Below are positions 36,601 through 46,585 of a DNA stretch of 64,000 bases, one piece after another (positions within the stretch are counted from its first letter, which is position 1; each line of letters starts with the position of its first letter). The position numbers were made by a program, and so were the translations under genes. This stretch comes from Bugulina stolonifera. Lineage: Eukaryota > Bryozoa > Gymnolaemata > Cheilostomatida > Bugulidae. Location of the stretch: assembly GCA_935421135.1 (NCBI GenBank), contig OW285195.1:14522158-14586157 (forward strand), given 5' to 3'. The notes under the pieces were generated by a model that saw nothing but the letters and a program-made list of their open reading frames with translations, did no database searches and was not told the origin of the DNA.

Positions 36601-37308
36601 AAAAAAATCTGATAATTGCAGTAGTTCAATTTAAATCATCAAGTTTTCAAGCAGAAGATTTCGTATTTATATTGACTTTTTTCTACACTCTTATACCTGT
36701 CTTGGGGTACGTCACCAAGATGACATCATCAGGTCTGAAATCACCATATTCCATACAAGCCTCTGTTGTTTTCTCGGAGTGCGCAATGCACGTAGTTAGG
36801 TGTAAACCTTTGAACTGAAAGTACCCTACCAAACCATATTTTACTTTTAGAATACCTGCAACAACCAATATTTGCCTGGATTTTGATTTTGATTAGAAAT
36901 GACTTGTTGTGTAAGGGATGGGTGTGCAGTATTTTATTTGTAAGATCCAAATTTGACGGTTATAAGAAATTGGCTAGCTAAACACAATCATTACTATCTC
37001 ATTCACTTGTAGTTAGCTAAGTATAAATATAGCGGTTCTAAGTTGAGCTACATGTGTATCTACTTTTTGGATCTTTGGAAAAAGTTCTCCTCCTAAATAA
37101 CAAACAGTGTTTTTATCCGATGTCGTCGGGAGAATATTGAGTGCATATCTGCCCGCGGAAGCAAACCGCCACTATTAGAAAGAACAGCGCATAATACATG
37201 TATGTAGATTATATACATACCCAAACAAATCTTCACAGACTCTACGAGTGACATAAAGTATATAACAACCAAAACCATTCGATTCTTCAACTCTTTAACC
37301 AACTCCAT
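33686..37308 (-). CDS. Cytosolic-type sulfotransferase 1 (Sulfotransfer_1 family), complete
   Basis: Transfers sulfate from PAPS to small acceptors (family role; acceptor unknown). Eight exons: 37221-37308, 36697-36855, 36048-36179, 35696-35814, 34829-34955, 34412-34506, 34099-34240 and 33686-33801; sum 978 bases, 325 codons plus TGA. The PAPS 5'-phosphosulfate loop is VTYPKTGTHF, the substrate/dimer strand RLITTHLPLDLL, the 3'-phosphate site CIRNPKDTVCSFYPF, the EDLKE strand is in exon 6 and the C-terminal GKSGGWKSELT is the usual RKGxxGDWK-type loop. Odd points: the loop has THF where most members have TTW, and exon 1 encodes a hydrophobic stretch (MVLVVIYFMSLVESV) before the globular domain, so the protein may be membrane-associated. 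It is paralogous to the gene at 55475-59452. Confidence 0.9.
34555..34705. repeat. Minisatellite, 20 bp unit in sulfotransferase 1
   Basis: Seven copies of CATACCATTAAGTCATACGA with few changes, in the intron between exons 34829-34955 and 34412-34506. Absent from the paralogous intron of gene 2, so it arose after the block duplication. Confidence 0.9.
35125..35325 (+). repeat. Interspersed ~200 bp repeat, copy 2
   Basis: Opposite-strand partner of 31625-31825 (TTTCAGGCACAGGTCAACTTG ... GGTCAATACCCCTTCGGGCC). It lies in the sulfotransferase 1 intron 4 and runs directly into the CTGGACTGGG minisatellite. Confidence 0.55.
35325..35500. repeat. CTGGACTGGG / CTAGACTAGA minisatellite
   Basis: Variable 5-10 base units of CTGGACTGGG, CTAGGCTGGG and CTAGACTAGA, with a ~60 base higher-order repeat (TAGGCTGGGCTAGACTAGAC seen twice). 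In sulfotransferase 1 intron 4. Confidence 0.88.
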
Positions 37309-37835
37309 CCTGACTAGGACTCATTGGCTATACCGCAATGTTTTCCATGTGCCTGTAACTAAAGATGCAGGTACATGCAGATATTCCGTAACAAAATATG
37401 AAGTGTGTGCATGTGAAAGTTGGCCTCTTTCTCACAAACCAATGTTGACCAAATAGCACTGAATGTTGGATTTTATATTCTTAGTAATGTGACCAGGGCG
37501 ACCATTTTATCGCATCTATTATAATTGTTATAGTAAAACACTGTGCAGGTTGGCAGTAGTTGTATGCAGCATACAGCAATTCAACTGATACATGCAGACC
37601 GCGTACGCCTGGAGCTTGACTATCACCTTCTATTGGAGTTGACCAGTGTAGAGCTGCTACAAACAACTACCTGCTTCCAAATGTCAATTGATATAATAAT
37701 AGCACATTGTGTTGGACGACTGCGGCATGATTCGGTAAGCATACACATTAAATGCACAGCGTTAATTCAATTATGAAATGCTACCCTGCCCGGAATTTGA
37801 CCTTGGGTGACATAAATCACTATCAACTTCACGTA

Positions 37836-38279
37836 AGTAGTATTGTCAGCGCAGATCTACACAGACACCCGCCCACTTTCGGTACGTATTAGCCCTAGAT
37901 CCCAAAAATCCCCGGGCGGACTACCACCCCACCCGTCCTCTCGCCCCTCCCCTCCCCCAAACCTCACTCTATGTGTAAAGCCCTAGCACCTAACCCCCCC
38001 CCGATCGCGGGTGGGGTTTCAAAAGCATCATCGGCTGTTCCGCAGAACCCAGGCTAAAGAGCAAACCCCAAACCCTGCCGCGCCCCCGTCCCACGGCTCG
38101 GGTGGGGTTCGCGGAGGGGGGAGCGCGCGCGTACGCGCGCTCCCCCCTCCGCGAACCCCACCTGTCCTCCCCTCCACCCGTCCCCCGTCCCCTCCTCACC
38201 CCTCCCCTCCCCTCCTCCTCCCCTCCGCCTCGCCCTCCGCCTCGCGGCGGTCCTCGTTTGAGAGTCCAGCCGTGGCCCC
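37836..38279 (+). repeat. Left terminal inverted repeat of the Polinton-like element
   Basis: Matches the reverse complement of 44293-44709 with scattered substitutions and short length differences in C-rich tracts. It is very C-rich on this strand (runs of CCCCTCC) and contains a near-perfect palindrome at 38117-38147 centred on GCGCGTACGCGC. The right repeat has the same palindrome in a diverged form at ~44427-44451. Confidence 0.9.
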
Positions 38280-38582
38280 GCTGGAGCGGGGGCGCGCGCG
38301 ATTTTTGACCTACGAGTTAAAAGGTGGGTACGGTGAACCGAAGGAAAATACGGGTTAGAGTAATGATAAGTGATGAGGTTTATTACCGATGTATTCGAGA
38401 GTAATGATATACGACTATGAAAAATATGAGCGAGGGTAATGATACATGAGTTTGTTTTAAATTTCAATACGTTTGAGAGTAATAATATAAAATCAATCGA
38501 TAAACAATTCATTGAGAGTGTTGATAAGTAATGCGATTTAATTGCTAATACATTCAACTATGAAAAAGTGTAATGAATTGCC

Positions 38583-39914
38583 TCAAAACTGTGCAGTGGC
38601 GGGGAGGAGACGCTCGCCGAGGACGGCGTCTAAAATGGCACAATCATAGAATGTTCTCCCACTCTTGGAAGTCTTTTGTCCCTTGTACACCATCACGGAG
38701 GGGAGGAGCTCTTTCATCGAAATCGCCAGACGTCCCGGAAGGAAGACCTCTCCCTTCCTTTCTTCATTTCCAATCCGACACTCGTAGGTGGCAATGGAAT
38801 TGTTTGCATTATCACCATCACCGCATCTTGGGACGTATGTGGGTCGAAGTGCGGTCACCACCAGCACAGAACCAACGGGGAATGAAGATAGCGTGTGCAC
38901 CCGAAAAAATTATTCTAACTGGGCTAAGGTCTTCTTTCTCAAGTCACCGGTCAGCTTTTTCATGGCTGCTCCTGGCAGGGAGCACACGCTCTCAATACGG
39001 TTGAATGTGTTTTGTCCTTTAGCGGTCTCCTGTTGCCCCAAGTATACCATGATCCTAGGTGGAAGGGTAAGGTCCTTTAGCTCTTCTTCCTTCGTATCCG
39101 CGAACTTGGGCATGGCGTGACGAATGTTGGTGTGGAAGCTGATGCAATGTCTCATCCCCTTGCCATCCACGTAGCTTGCCCTGGCTAAGAATGCTTTTCC
39201 GAATGTCGTTTCAACCACCGAACCTCCACTCACTTCTAGCACAGTTCCTGGCTCTAGCTCTGACAGCTTCACCATTGTCTGCAGAGAGCTCCTCTTCTCC
39301 GCTCCTATGCTCCTACAATAACGAAAGTGGTGTATATAGATCTGACAAAGCGGTTAAACGGGAGAAAGATGGTACGGAGTTTTATGGATATAGGGATAGG
39401 TCTACTTACATTAGGGTTGCTGCCACCGCACGAGCTTTCTCCAGGCTTGGTCCTCCACTCTTTTTCTTCCCCTTGCAAGGGAACTTGGTAGCTTTCTTTG
39501 GTTTCGACACTTCACCACCATCCACTTCTTCCGTAGCCGTATCGGCTCCGTGTCCATCATCATCATCTCCACCCTCTTCATCGGGTATTACAATGACTTG
39601 AGGTTTCCTTTTTTTCTTAGCACAGATTTCATCTTCTTTCACTTCTTTTCCTTTTGGGGTCTTTCTCTTCTTGGATGTTGTGGTCTCGCCCCTATCCGAG
39701 GCCCGCTCCGGGGAGGATGGAGAGTCCGCTATGTTAGAAAGATCCTTTCGGGCAACACTCCCCACTCCTATTATTTTCCCCTTCTTCCGTGCCTCTTTTA
39801 ACGCATCCACCTCTTCTGACTGCACTCTTCTTCTTCAATAATTCCATCCATTTCTGAGTCCATTAAGCCCGCAAACAACTCTTCCTGGTTCTGGACTATG
39901 TTGTCAGTATTCAT
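38583..39914 (-). pseudogene. Element gene: nuclear-type basic/acidic N-terminus plus two OB-like domains
   Basis: Two exons: 39410-39914 and 38583-39312, joined across a 97 bp GT-AG intron that splits an ATG codon (AT/G). Exon 1 has an acidic start, then a low-complexity region with lysine clusters (KKRKTPKGK, CAKKKRKPQ) that look like nuclear localisation signals, and an Asp run. Exon 2 holds two related ~110-residue domains: SELEPGTVLEVSGG... ending PRIMVYLGQQ, and SSFPVGSVLVV... ending PSVMVYKGQK. The repeated beta-rich pattern suggests OB folds, as in single-stranded DNA-binding proteins; this is inference. Breaks: a frame slip in a GAA run near 39840, and one TAA (38910-38912) between the domains in the same frame. 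A TATA-like TATAAAGGG (minus strand, near 39995-40003) lies upstream. Confidence 0.6.
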
Positions 39915-40039
39915 TGATGATGTACTATTGTAGTAGTGTAGATGTATAGTAGTGATGTGCTGAACTTTGAATGCTGAGACTGTGATCCCACTCTCCCTTT
40001 ATACAACTGCTCAATTCTTGACTCCTCCCTTTCTATCAT

Positions 40040-40430
40040 CCAATCCCGATGTGCCCCGATGCAAACCGATGTCAATCCGAAGCCTCTCGATGCACCCCGA
40101 TGCACCCCGATGTCAATCCGATGTGTCCCGATGTGCCCCGATGTGCCCCGATGTCAATCCGATGTGTCCCGATGTGCCCCGATGTGCCCCGATGTGCTCC
40201 GATGTGCCCCGATGTGTCCCGATGTGCCCCGATGTGTATTGACACATCGGGACACATCGGGGCACATCGGGACACATCGGGGCACATCGGGACACATCGG
40301 ATTGACATCGGATTGACATCGGTATGCATCGGGGGGCTTCGGATTGACATCGGTATGCATTGGGAGGCTTCGGATTGACATCGGTATGCATCGGGGGGCT
40401 TCGGATTGACATCGGTTCGCATCGGGGGGT
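40040..40430. repeat. GATG-rich inverted-repeat array between divergent element genes
   Basis: About 190 bases of tandem decamers of the type CCCGATGTGC/CCCGATGTGT, plus longer TGTCAATCCGATG units, run rightwards to ~40239. They then reverse to CACATCGGGG/CACATCGGGA and ATCGGATTGACATCGG units to ~40430. The two arms are mutually complementary and could form a very long hairpin centred near 40235-40240. All six frames are largely open over it, but only because the unit lacks stops. Confidence 0.9.
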
Positions 40431-40469
40431 ATTGGAAAGGGCGGAGAAATGGCTAGACTCCGCCTACTG

Positions 40470-40540
40470 AATACTACTATTTAAGGTGGGAGTTTTTCAC
40501 TCTAGCAGTATGTACAATTAGCCTCTAGTCAACAGAGTGA
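40470..40540 (+). promoter_or_regulatory. Candidate promoter for the polymerase transcript
   Basis: TACTATTTAAGGTGGG at about 40474-40489 is a TATA-like box just right of the hairpin array. The leader that follows (ACTCTAGCAGTATG, then GAGTGAGACTAAACAG) flows into the triplicated exon-like units. With the opposite-facing TATAAAGGG at 39995-40003 it makes a divergent promoter pair around the array. Confidence 0.45.
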
Positions 40541-41058
40541 GACTAAACAGAGACAGCTACCTACTAGTCAGCACCTGATCAGAGATGTCAACAAGAAGAA
40601 CATAAGGTTGGTGTTAAATAGGGTAATTGGCAGCAATTGTGATGTGTTTATTGTATATAATGGTACCAAGCAAAAAAATAACTTACATCCTGCTACTTTA
40701 TATTTTTATAGGGAGACTAAACAGAGACACCTACCTACTAGTCAGCACCTGATCAGAGATGTCAACAAGTAGAACATAAGGTTAGTACTAAATAGGGTAA
40801 TTGGCAGCAATTGTGATGTGTTTATTGTATATAATGGTATCAAGCAAAAAAAAAACTTACACCCTGCTACTTTATATTTTTATAGGGAGACTAAACAGAG
40901 ACACCCACCTACTAGTCAGCACCTGATCAGAGATGTCAGCAAGTAGAAAAGAAGGTTAGTGCTAAATGAGGTAGTTGGTAGCAATTGTGGACTGTTTATT
41001 GTCCATAGTAGTATGAGGTAAAGGGATAATTTACACCCTACTATTTTGTATTTTTATA
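40541..41058 (+). repeat. Triplicated 174 bp leader unit with splice-like ends
   Basis: Three direct repeats begin at GACTAAACAGAGACA (40541, 40715, 40889), 174 bases apart. Each holds an exon-like stretch of ~70 bases (CTACTAGTCAGCACCTGATC...) preceded in copies 2 and 3 by a TTTTTATAG acceptor and ended by AAG/GTTAGT or AAG/GTTGGT. The same acceptor (TTTTTATAG, 41050-41058) precedes the zinc-finger coding part. So the unit is probably a duplicated 5' exon plus intron. Confidence 0.75.
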
Positions 41059-44034
41059 GGGAGAGAGCTCTCGTCAGGGTGAGCACACCTGTCAACTATG
41101 CGGTCTGGTTCTCAGAACAGCGTTTTCTCTAGACAGTCACACGAAGAGAATGCATGCACAGGCTCACCCGCACAAGTGCCTAGTTTGTGGCAGATGTTTT
41201 GATGGGAGGAGAAAGCTAGGTCATCACATGAGGCGATTTCATAGCGAGGCCAAGGCGGAGAAAGATGAGGGAGGTGCAGAGAAGTTTGGTGATGTTTTCT
41301 GGTCCAAACCTCCAACAGCTGAAGAGGGGGATGAGATGGGGGTGCTACTAGCCCGCTATTGGAGTTCTATCAGGTCCGCAATACACTCTCGTCCTGTAGA
41401 AGACATTCTCAGCGTTAGAGTGTGAAGAGGGGAAGGTGAAGATGAAGGGAATGAAGAGGTGTGGTCTAAATTGAGAGCGACGTGGAAGAGAGTGCCTTGT
41501 AGTGTAAAGATTAACTGTAGCGCTGGAGTCATCCTCGAGCATAAGACCAGTGGAGAGTTGCGCTACTTTCACTCATCAAGCAACAATGCCACATTCTTCC
41601 CCAAGCCAAGACTGATCAGAACAGAGAATGAGATGAGAGAGTTTTGCAAATCTGTGCAGGAGCTCGACTTGAGAGAGAGGTCAGCACAAAGGAGACCGAA
41701 CACCGCTTGGACTTTACGTCACATCACAAATCTGACGTTCTACGTCTATAAACTCCTAGAGATTGGCAAGGTGGGTGGTGTAGTGAGCAAACTCCCAGAC
41801 TACATACTTAACAACCGACATGTACTAGCACTAGACATGGACTATTGGGCTAGAGGAGGTGCGCGTCCCTACTCAGACAACTTGTGTTTCTTTAGATGTC
41901 TGGCCATGATGTATGACTGTAACTGCGACCCAAAGAAGGGATGTTGCTGTCGTCGCCCCTCTCACACGACAACACATCGCTTGTTTAATCAGTACATGAG
42001 ACGTTCTAAATCTTTTTCCCCACCCTCATCAACTTTGTCAGACTTTCCCGGGGTGGACGCGAGTGATCTATTGGCCTTGGAAGATCATTTCGACATATCT
42101 ATAATAGTCTTCCACCTAACTGATGAGGGGGTAGCTCCGATAGTCTGGTCGTCTGGGGCACGAAACAAAGCTCATAAACTCTTCGTCAACATGTACAAAA
42201 AACACTTCAGCTGGATAAAGAATGTTGACTCGTTTGCCAGATGTTTCACTTGCAAGCTGTGTGATGGCGCGTTCACACGCTTGTCCAGCCTACGACGACA
42301 TAAGTGCTCGCCAGAGGAGGCATCGGTGTTTGTTTTCCCTGGTGGAACGTTTGGACCTCCACCAACCATATTCACAAAACTCAAGCGATTGGCGGGAATA
42401 GAGGTGGTAAACCCCGACCTCTTATACTACCCCTATTATATCACCTATGATATTGAATGCTTCATGCCAAAAGACAACCTACCAACTACCACCTCCACGA
42501 TGACTTTTAGTGCAAGACACGAGTTACTGAGCATATCTGTATGTTCTAACGTCCCAGGGTTTGAGCAGGCCAGGTGTTTTGTGAGGAGCGTCGACAGCAA
42601 GGATGGGACGAAGTGCATTCGTCAATTTGTCCAATACATAGCAAAGATTGCTGACGTGGCAGGAGATTTGTTCGGAGAAAGATTCCGGGATATACGCAAG
42701 CGACTCTCTACCTTTCTTGCGGATCGGGCGGATAGAGAAGAAGCCTTTGCTGACGACAAGTTCTCTAACGTCTCGACTTACAGGGTGAAGTCTGGTCTCT
42801 CCGGATTGGAAGGAGAGTTAGAACAGCACATCCCCAGCGTTCCGGTGGTTGGCTTCAACTCACAAAAGTACGACCTAAATATACTAAAGGGACCTTTGCT
42901 ACGCTCTCTACAAGAGGAGGAGGGAGAAGATTTCGTCTTCATCGTTAAGCGTGTTAACAGTATGTCCTGCGTCGAGAGTAGACGTTTTAGGTTCCTTGAC
43001 ATATGCAACTTTATCGCACCGGGCTTCAACTACTCCAAATACTTGAAGGCGTTTGGTGTGTCAGAGAGTAAGAGATTCTTTCCTTACGACTGGGTAGATT
43101 CCCTGAGAAGGTTGGATCACTATGGACTCCCTCCCAAGAGAGTTTTTTCAACTCGCTGACTCAGCAAGAATTGAGCGAGCGAGATTATCACCACTGCCAG
43201 CTCGTGTGGGAAAGAGAGAACATGGAGACGTTCAGGGATTTCCTCATCTGGTACAACAACCTCGATGTAGCCCCATTCATCGAGGCCATTGCACGTCAGA
43301 GCTCTATCTATCGACAAAAGGGTATTGACATGTTGAAATCCGCAATCTCACTTCCAGGCTTGGCTATCAGATGGTTGTTTCTGGAGGTGGAGGCCCGACC
43401 TTACGGCTACTCTCCTCCACAAGCCGCTCCCCGCTGCGTAGGTTAATGTCTCTCCGAGACGAACTTTGCAACTCGCAACCCATATGTCTGTTTGATGAGG
43501 AGAGCAAAAATCTGTACCATACTCTTCGTGATAACCTCGTGGGAGGGCCAAGCATTATCTTTCACAGACATCATGAGGTTGGAGTGACCTCTATTCGAGA
43601 GAGGATGTATGGCACATCCGCAAAACTCTGTAGGTCCATTCTGGGAGTTGATCCCAATGCTCTCTACCTATACTGTATGATGGGGAATATGCCTACGGGT
43701 TATCCTAGGCGGAGACTAGAGAGCCAAGGCTTTGCTCTAGAACCTGTGAAAAAGTTCAGCAAAGTGGCGCATGGTTGGTTAGAGTTCCAATCATGGAAGA
43801 GAGGAGAGGTCATCCTTCACCAACAGAATGGAGGAGAAGTGAGGATAGGCTGTCACAACCTACCGGTGGATGGTTATAGCGAACAGAGTCGGACGGTGTA
43901 CCAATTCCACGGTTGCTACTGACATGGACACGAGTGCGAGCTGGGAGGGAACGAAAAAGGTGTCAGAAACATGACGAATGAAGAGCTCCGGGTGGGCACT
44001 GCGAGGAAAGAAGATTACATCAAGGCTCTAGGCT
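41059..44034 (+). pseudogene. Element gene: zinc-finger / OTU-like / protein-primed type B DNA polymerase, decayed and 3'-truncated
   Basis: Family B polymerases of Polintons copy the element from a protein primer. Pieces in order: two C2H2 fingers (41090-41230; CQLCG...H and CLVCGRCF...HHMRRFH); an in-frame TGA at 41423-41425; then a long open stretch to 43159 with an OTU-like DNLCFFRCLA (41876-41905), a CKLCDGAF finger-like motif, exonuclease motif I YDIECF, motif II GFNSQKYDLNIL and motif III YSKYLKAFG...FFPYDW. A frameshift near 43140 and another near 43380-43440 follow. The last piece has polymerase motif A (DPNALYLYCMMGNMPTG) and the endonuclease-like YQFHGCY, where the expected Trp is TGA (43921-43923). 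It stops at TAG 44032-44034; motif C (DTD) and the C-terminus are missing. Not functional. Confidence 0.82.
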
Positions 44035-44292
44035 AGGCGCAACTTCCACTCATACTCACCCCTTATCAGTTCCCATTTCGTCTATTGTCTTCATTCGTAG
44101 GTGGGGGGTGACATCGCACGCGCACGATGCGCTCTCTCCCTATCGGAGTTTGCTACCCGGGGGAAAGTGGACGCGGTGGTCGAAGAAATTGGTGGGGAGT
44201 CAACGACATCATCGTAGAGGCGGGTCTCGCTCCAGCCGACGGTCCGGCCGCGAGGGCGGCGACGGGTCGTTGGGGCGGGGGGAGGGCGGCGT

Positions 44293-44709
44293 GGGGCCAC
44301 GGCTGGACTCTCAAACGAGGACCGCCGCGAGGCGGAGGGCGAGGCGGAGGGGAGGAGGAGGGGAGGGGTGGGGAGGGGACGGGTGGAGGGGAAGACGGGT
44401 GGGGTTCGCGGGGCGAAGGGGGGCGCACGCGTACGCGCGCGCCCCCTCGCCCGAGCCGTGGGACAGGGGCGCGGCGGGGTTTGGGGTTTGCTCTTTAGCC
44501 TGGGTTCTGCAGAACAGCCGATGATGTTTTTGAAACCCCACCCGCGATCGGAGGGTTAGGCGCCAGGGCTTTGCACATAGAGGGATATTTGGGGGAGGGG
44601 GCGAGAAGACGGGTGGGGTGGTAGTCCGCCCGGGGATTTTTGGGATCTAGGGCTAATACGTACCGAAAATGGGCGGGTGTCTGTGTAGATCTGCGCTGAC
44701 AATACTACT
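44293..44709 (-). repeat. Right terminal inverted repeat of the Polinton-like element
   Basis: Partner of 37836-38279. The shared block starts at GGGGCCACGGCTGG inside and ends at CTGACAATACTACT at the border with the host. Its several open frames are by-products of stop-poor GC-rich DNA. Confidence 0.9.
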
Positions 44710-44715
44710 CATGTA

Positions 44716-46585
44716 ATAAATAAATACACTTGCATATCATCGACCTGTTATACGATGCATGTGACCGTCAGGCACATACCTCAAGCAGCGAGATCAGATG
44801 TTGGTGTTTGCTGTAAGAGGTGTCCAGCACAAGGTAATTGTAAGCTAAAGATGATAATTCAAAGTTGTCCTCTCCTGCTTCTTTCAGGAGAAGACAACTT
44901 TACAGCCATTTAATCAGTGTGCCCATAATTATATATGAGACCTGTTATTCTGATGTCTGGGCACCATGCATGTGTACACCTACAATGTACATCTACACCT
45001 ACATCTATGCCTACAATGTATATATACACCAACATGCTTACCTACATCTCACTTGCATAAATTACAAATCTATATGGGGCAGCCTCTATTCTAGTCTCTG
45101 ACTATCTGGCTGTCCTTTTGCTGGAGTTTATATATACATGTACATGTATTTTAATCTAGCCCTTTTAATATAATGAGTTTTTTAAAGCAATAAAATATAT
45201 ATATTTACAATGTATAGTACAGTTGGTGTCACCATCATTCTCTCGCTATATGAATGCTCGACAGAGTCATCATAGATACATGTATATAAAACGATTGCAT
45301 ACTAAATAAGTTAAATAATACATGTATTATGATGCTAGTGTCTATGTAGGTTGAAGTCTACTTTTTCAAAAAAAAGGGCTTCTTGGAGATATATGCGCAA
45401 TCTATATATTGCTAGAAGATTTCATATAATATGTTGCTTTATATTTTATTATTCTTGGCAACTGGCATAGCCAAGTGAAAATCATACTATGACGAAAATG
45501 CATATAATGCAGAAAAGAAAAGCCAATAATCAAAAACCACACTGAAGGAGGTAAAGCCTCGTGATTACTAAAGATAACGTGTATGTAGCAAATAAAGGTT
45601 TGTACCAATGAATTAAATATCTAAAAAATAAAAATTGTACATGTATTATAGCACATATCAGTGTTCAAAGTGGAACAAATGAGGTGGGTCTGCTGACCTG
45701 GTCTGCTGACCATGTACCCACCAAAATTGAGATGGGTACACGCCGTATACTCCCGTATAACCACACTTCAAACACTGGCACATATGGCTCAAAAAGTGAG
45801 ACATGTTGCTCTGTAACATGGTCAATCACCATCTGATAACTTATTTCTTATTTACAGTTAAGACATAAATTATTTGAAAACAACACATTCGACTTGTGAG
45901 TTAAGGCGATTCCAGTAGGCTTCATACTAATGAAGCTTCACCAAATGGTCTGCGCAAAGAAAATTAACTCAACACTGTTGAAGTATCATTATCTTGAGTA
46001 ATTTTCATTTTAAAGGTGAAAACAGACTAGCGAATACTTTTTCTGCTTTTTCACTACATATTGCCACCGTGATGTATTTTTTGCCACTGAACGACACACA
46101 CTAGCGATATTTCTTCCACGGATGTGAATTTGAGTCTGAGCATGTATGCCAAGGCAGGCAATTATATTTACAATATGTCTCCTAGGTGCACTTCACATTA
46201 TAACAGCGACTCAATTTGGAATTTTTATTTTCAAACAAAAGAGCAGAATGGAGTCACTCGGACTCTGCTGGTCAATCGGAAGCCAGCGTTATCAAGAGCG
46301 AAGCGTGAAATATTAAACACGCTTAATATTGAGTAGACAAGTCGTTTTCGCTCAATTCTGTGACAACATGTTGCTCCACCATCATTTCGCAGTGAATAAC
46401 GGCGCAAATTTCGCTAGGATGTTATAACCCTAAGATTATAATATAATCAGTTTACTATAAGAAAGTTGTGTTCTACTACTGCATGAGTCTTGAAAGTGTT
46501 GCAGTTCTCAAGCATAAAGTTAATTACACAATGTATTGGTTACATAATTCACAGCAACTATGTTACTACGCACAGTGGCTGTGCA
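44716..46585. other. Non-coding between the mobile element and CHST-like gene 1
   Basis: 45430-45560 matches 61140-61270 of block 2. The 45700-45780 piece (GTACCCACCAAAATTGAG...) matches the reverse complement of 25745-25805, a short interspersed repeat. No gene. Confidence 0.5.
44862..44900. repeat. Short inverted repeat family, AAAGTTGTC...GACAACTTT, copy 2
   Basis: CAAAGTTGTCCTCTCCTGCT with GGAGAAGACAACTTTACAGC. It lies ~150 bases outside the right end of the Polinton-like element. Confidence 0.6.

Larger units (their letters stand above)
37836..44709. mobile_element. Polinton/Maverick-like element, 6,874 bp, decayed
   Basis: Both ends read AGTAGTATTGTCAGCGCAG inward, and the terminal inverted repeats are about 444 bases (37836-38279) and 417 bases (44293-44709). 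The flanks are CACGTA (37830-37835) and CATGTA (44710-44715), a 6 bp target duplication with one CpG-type transition. AG termini, 6 bp duplication, long inverted repeats and a protein-primed type B DNA polymerase are the defining marks of Polintons. Known full copies are 15-20 kb with integrase, ATPase, protease and capsid genes; none of these is seen here. Internal layout: minus-strand OB-like gene (38583-39914), inverted-repeat array (40040-40430), triplicated leader (40541-41058), polymerase remnant (41059-44034). It is much more GC-rich than its surroundings, above all in the TIRs. Confidence 0.85.

Noticed and set aside
37990..38557. Proline/arginine-rich frames in the left terminal repeat and the stop-poor tract after it
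   Set aside because: GC-rich skewed DNA lacks stops; the mirrored frames in the right repeat at 44108-44559 share the same origin. No start context or domain is seen.
39967..40422. Open frames rich in CPDVPRCAPM-type repeats on both strands
   Set aside because: They are artefacts of the GATG inverted-repeat array; the pattern appears in several frames and on both strands equally.
40040..40430. CRISPR-like array
   Set aside because: Repeats are contiguous 10-mers without unique spacers, in a eukaryotic mobile element.
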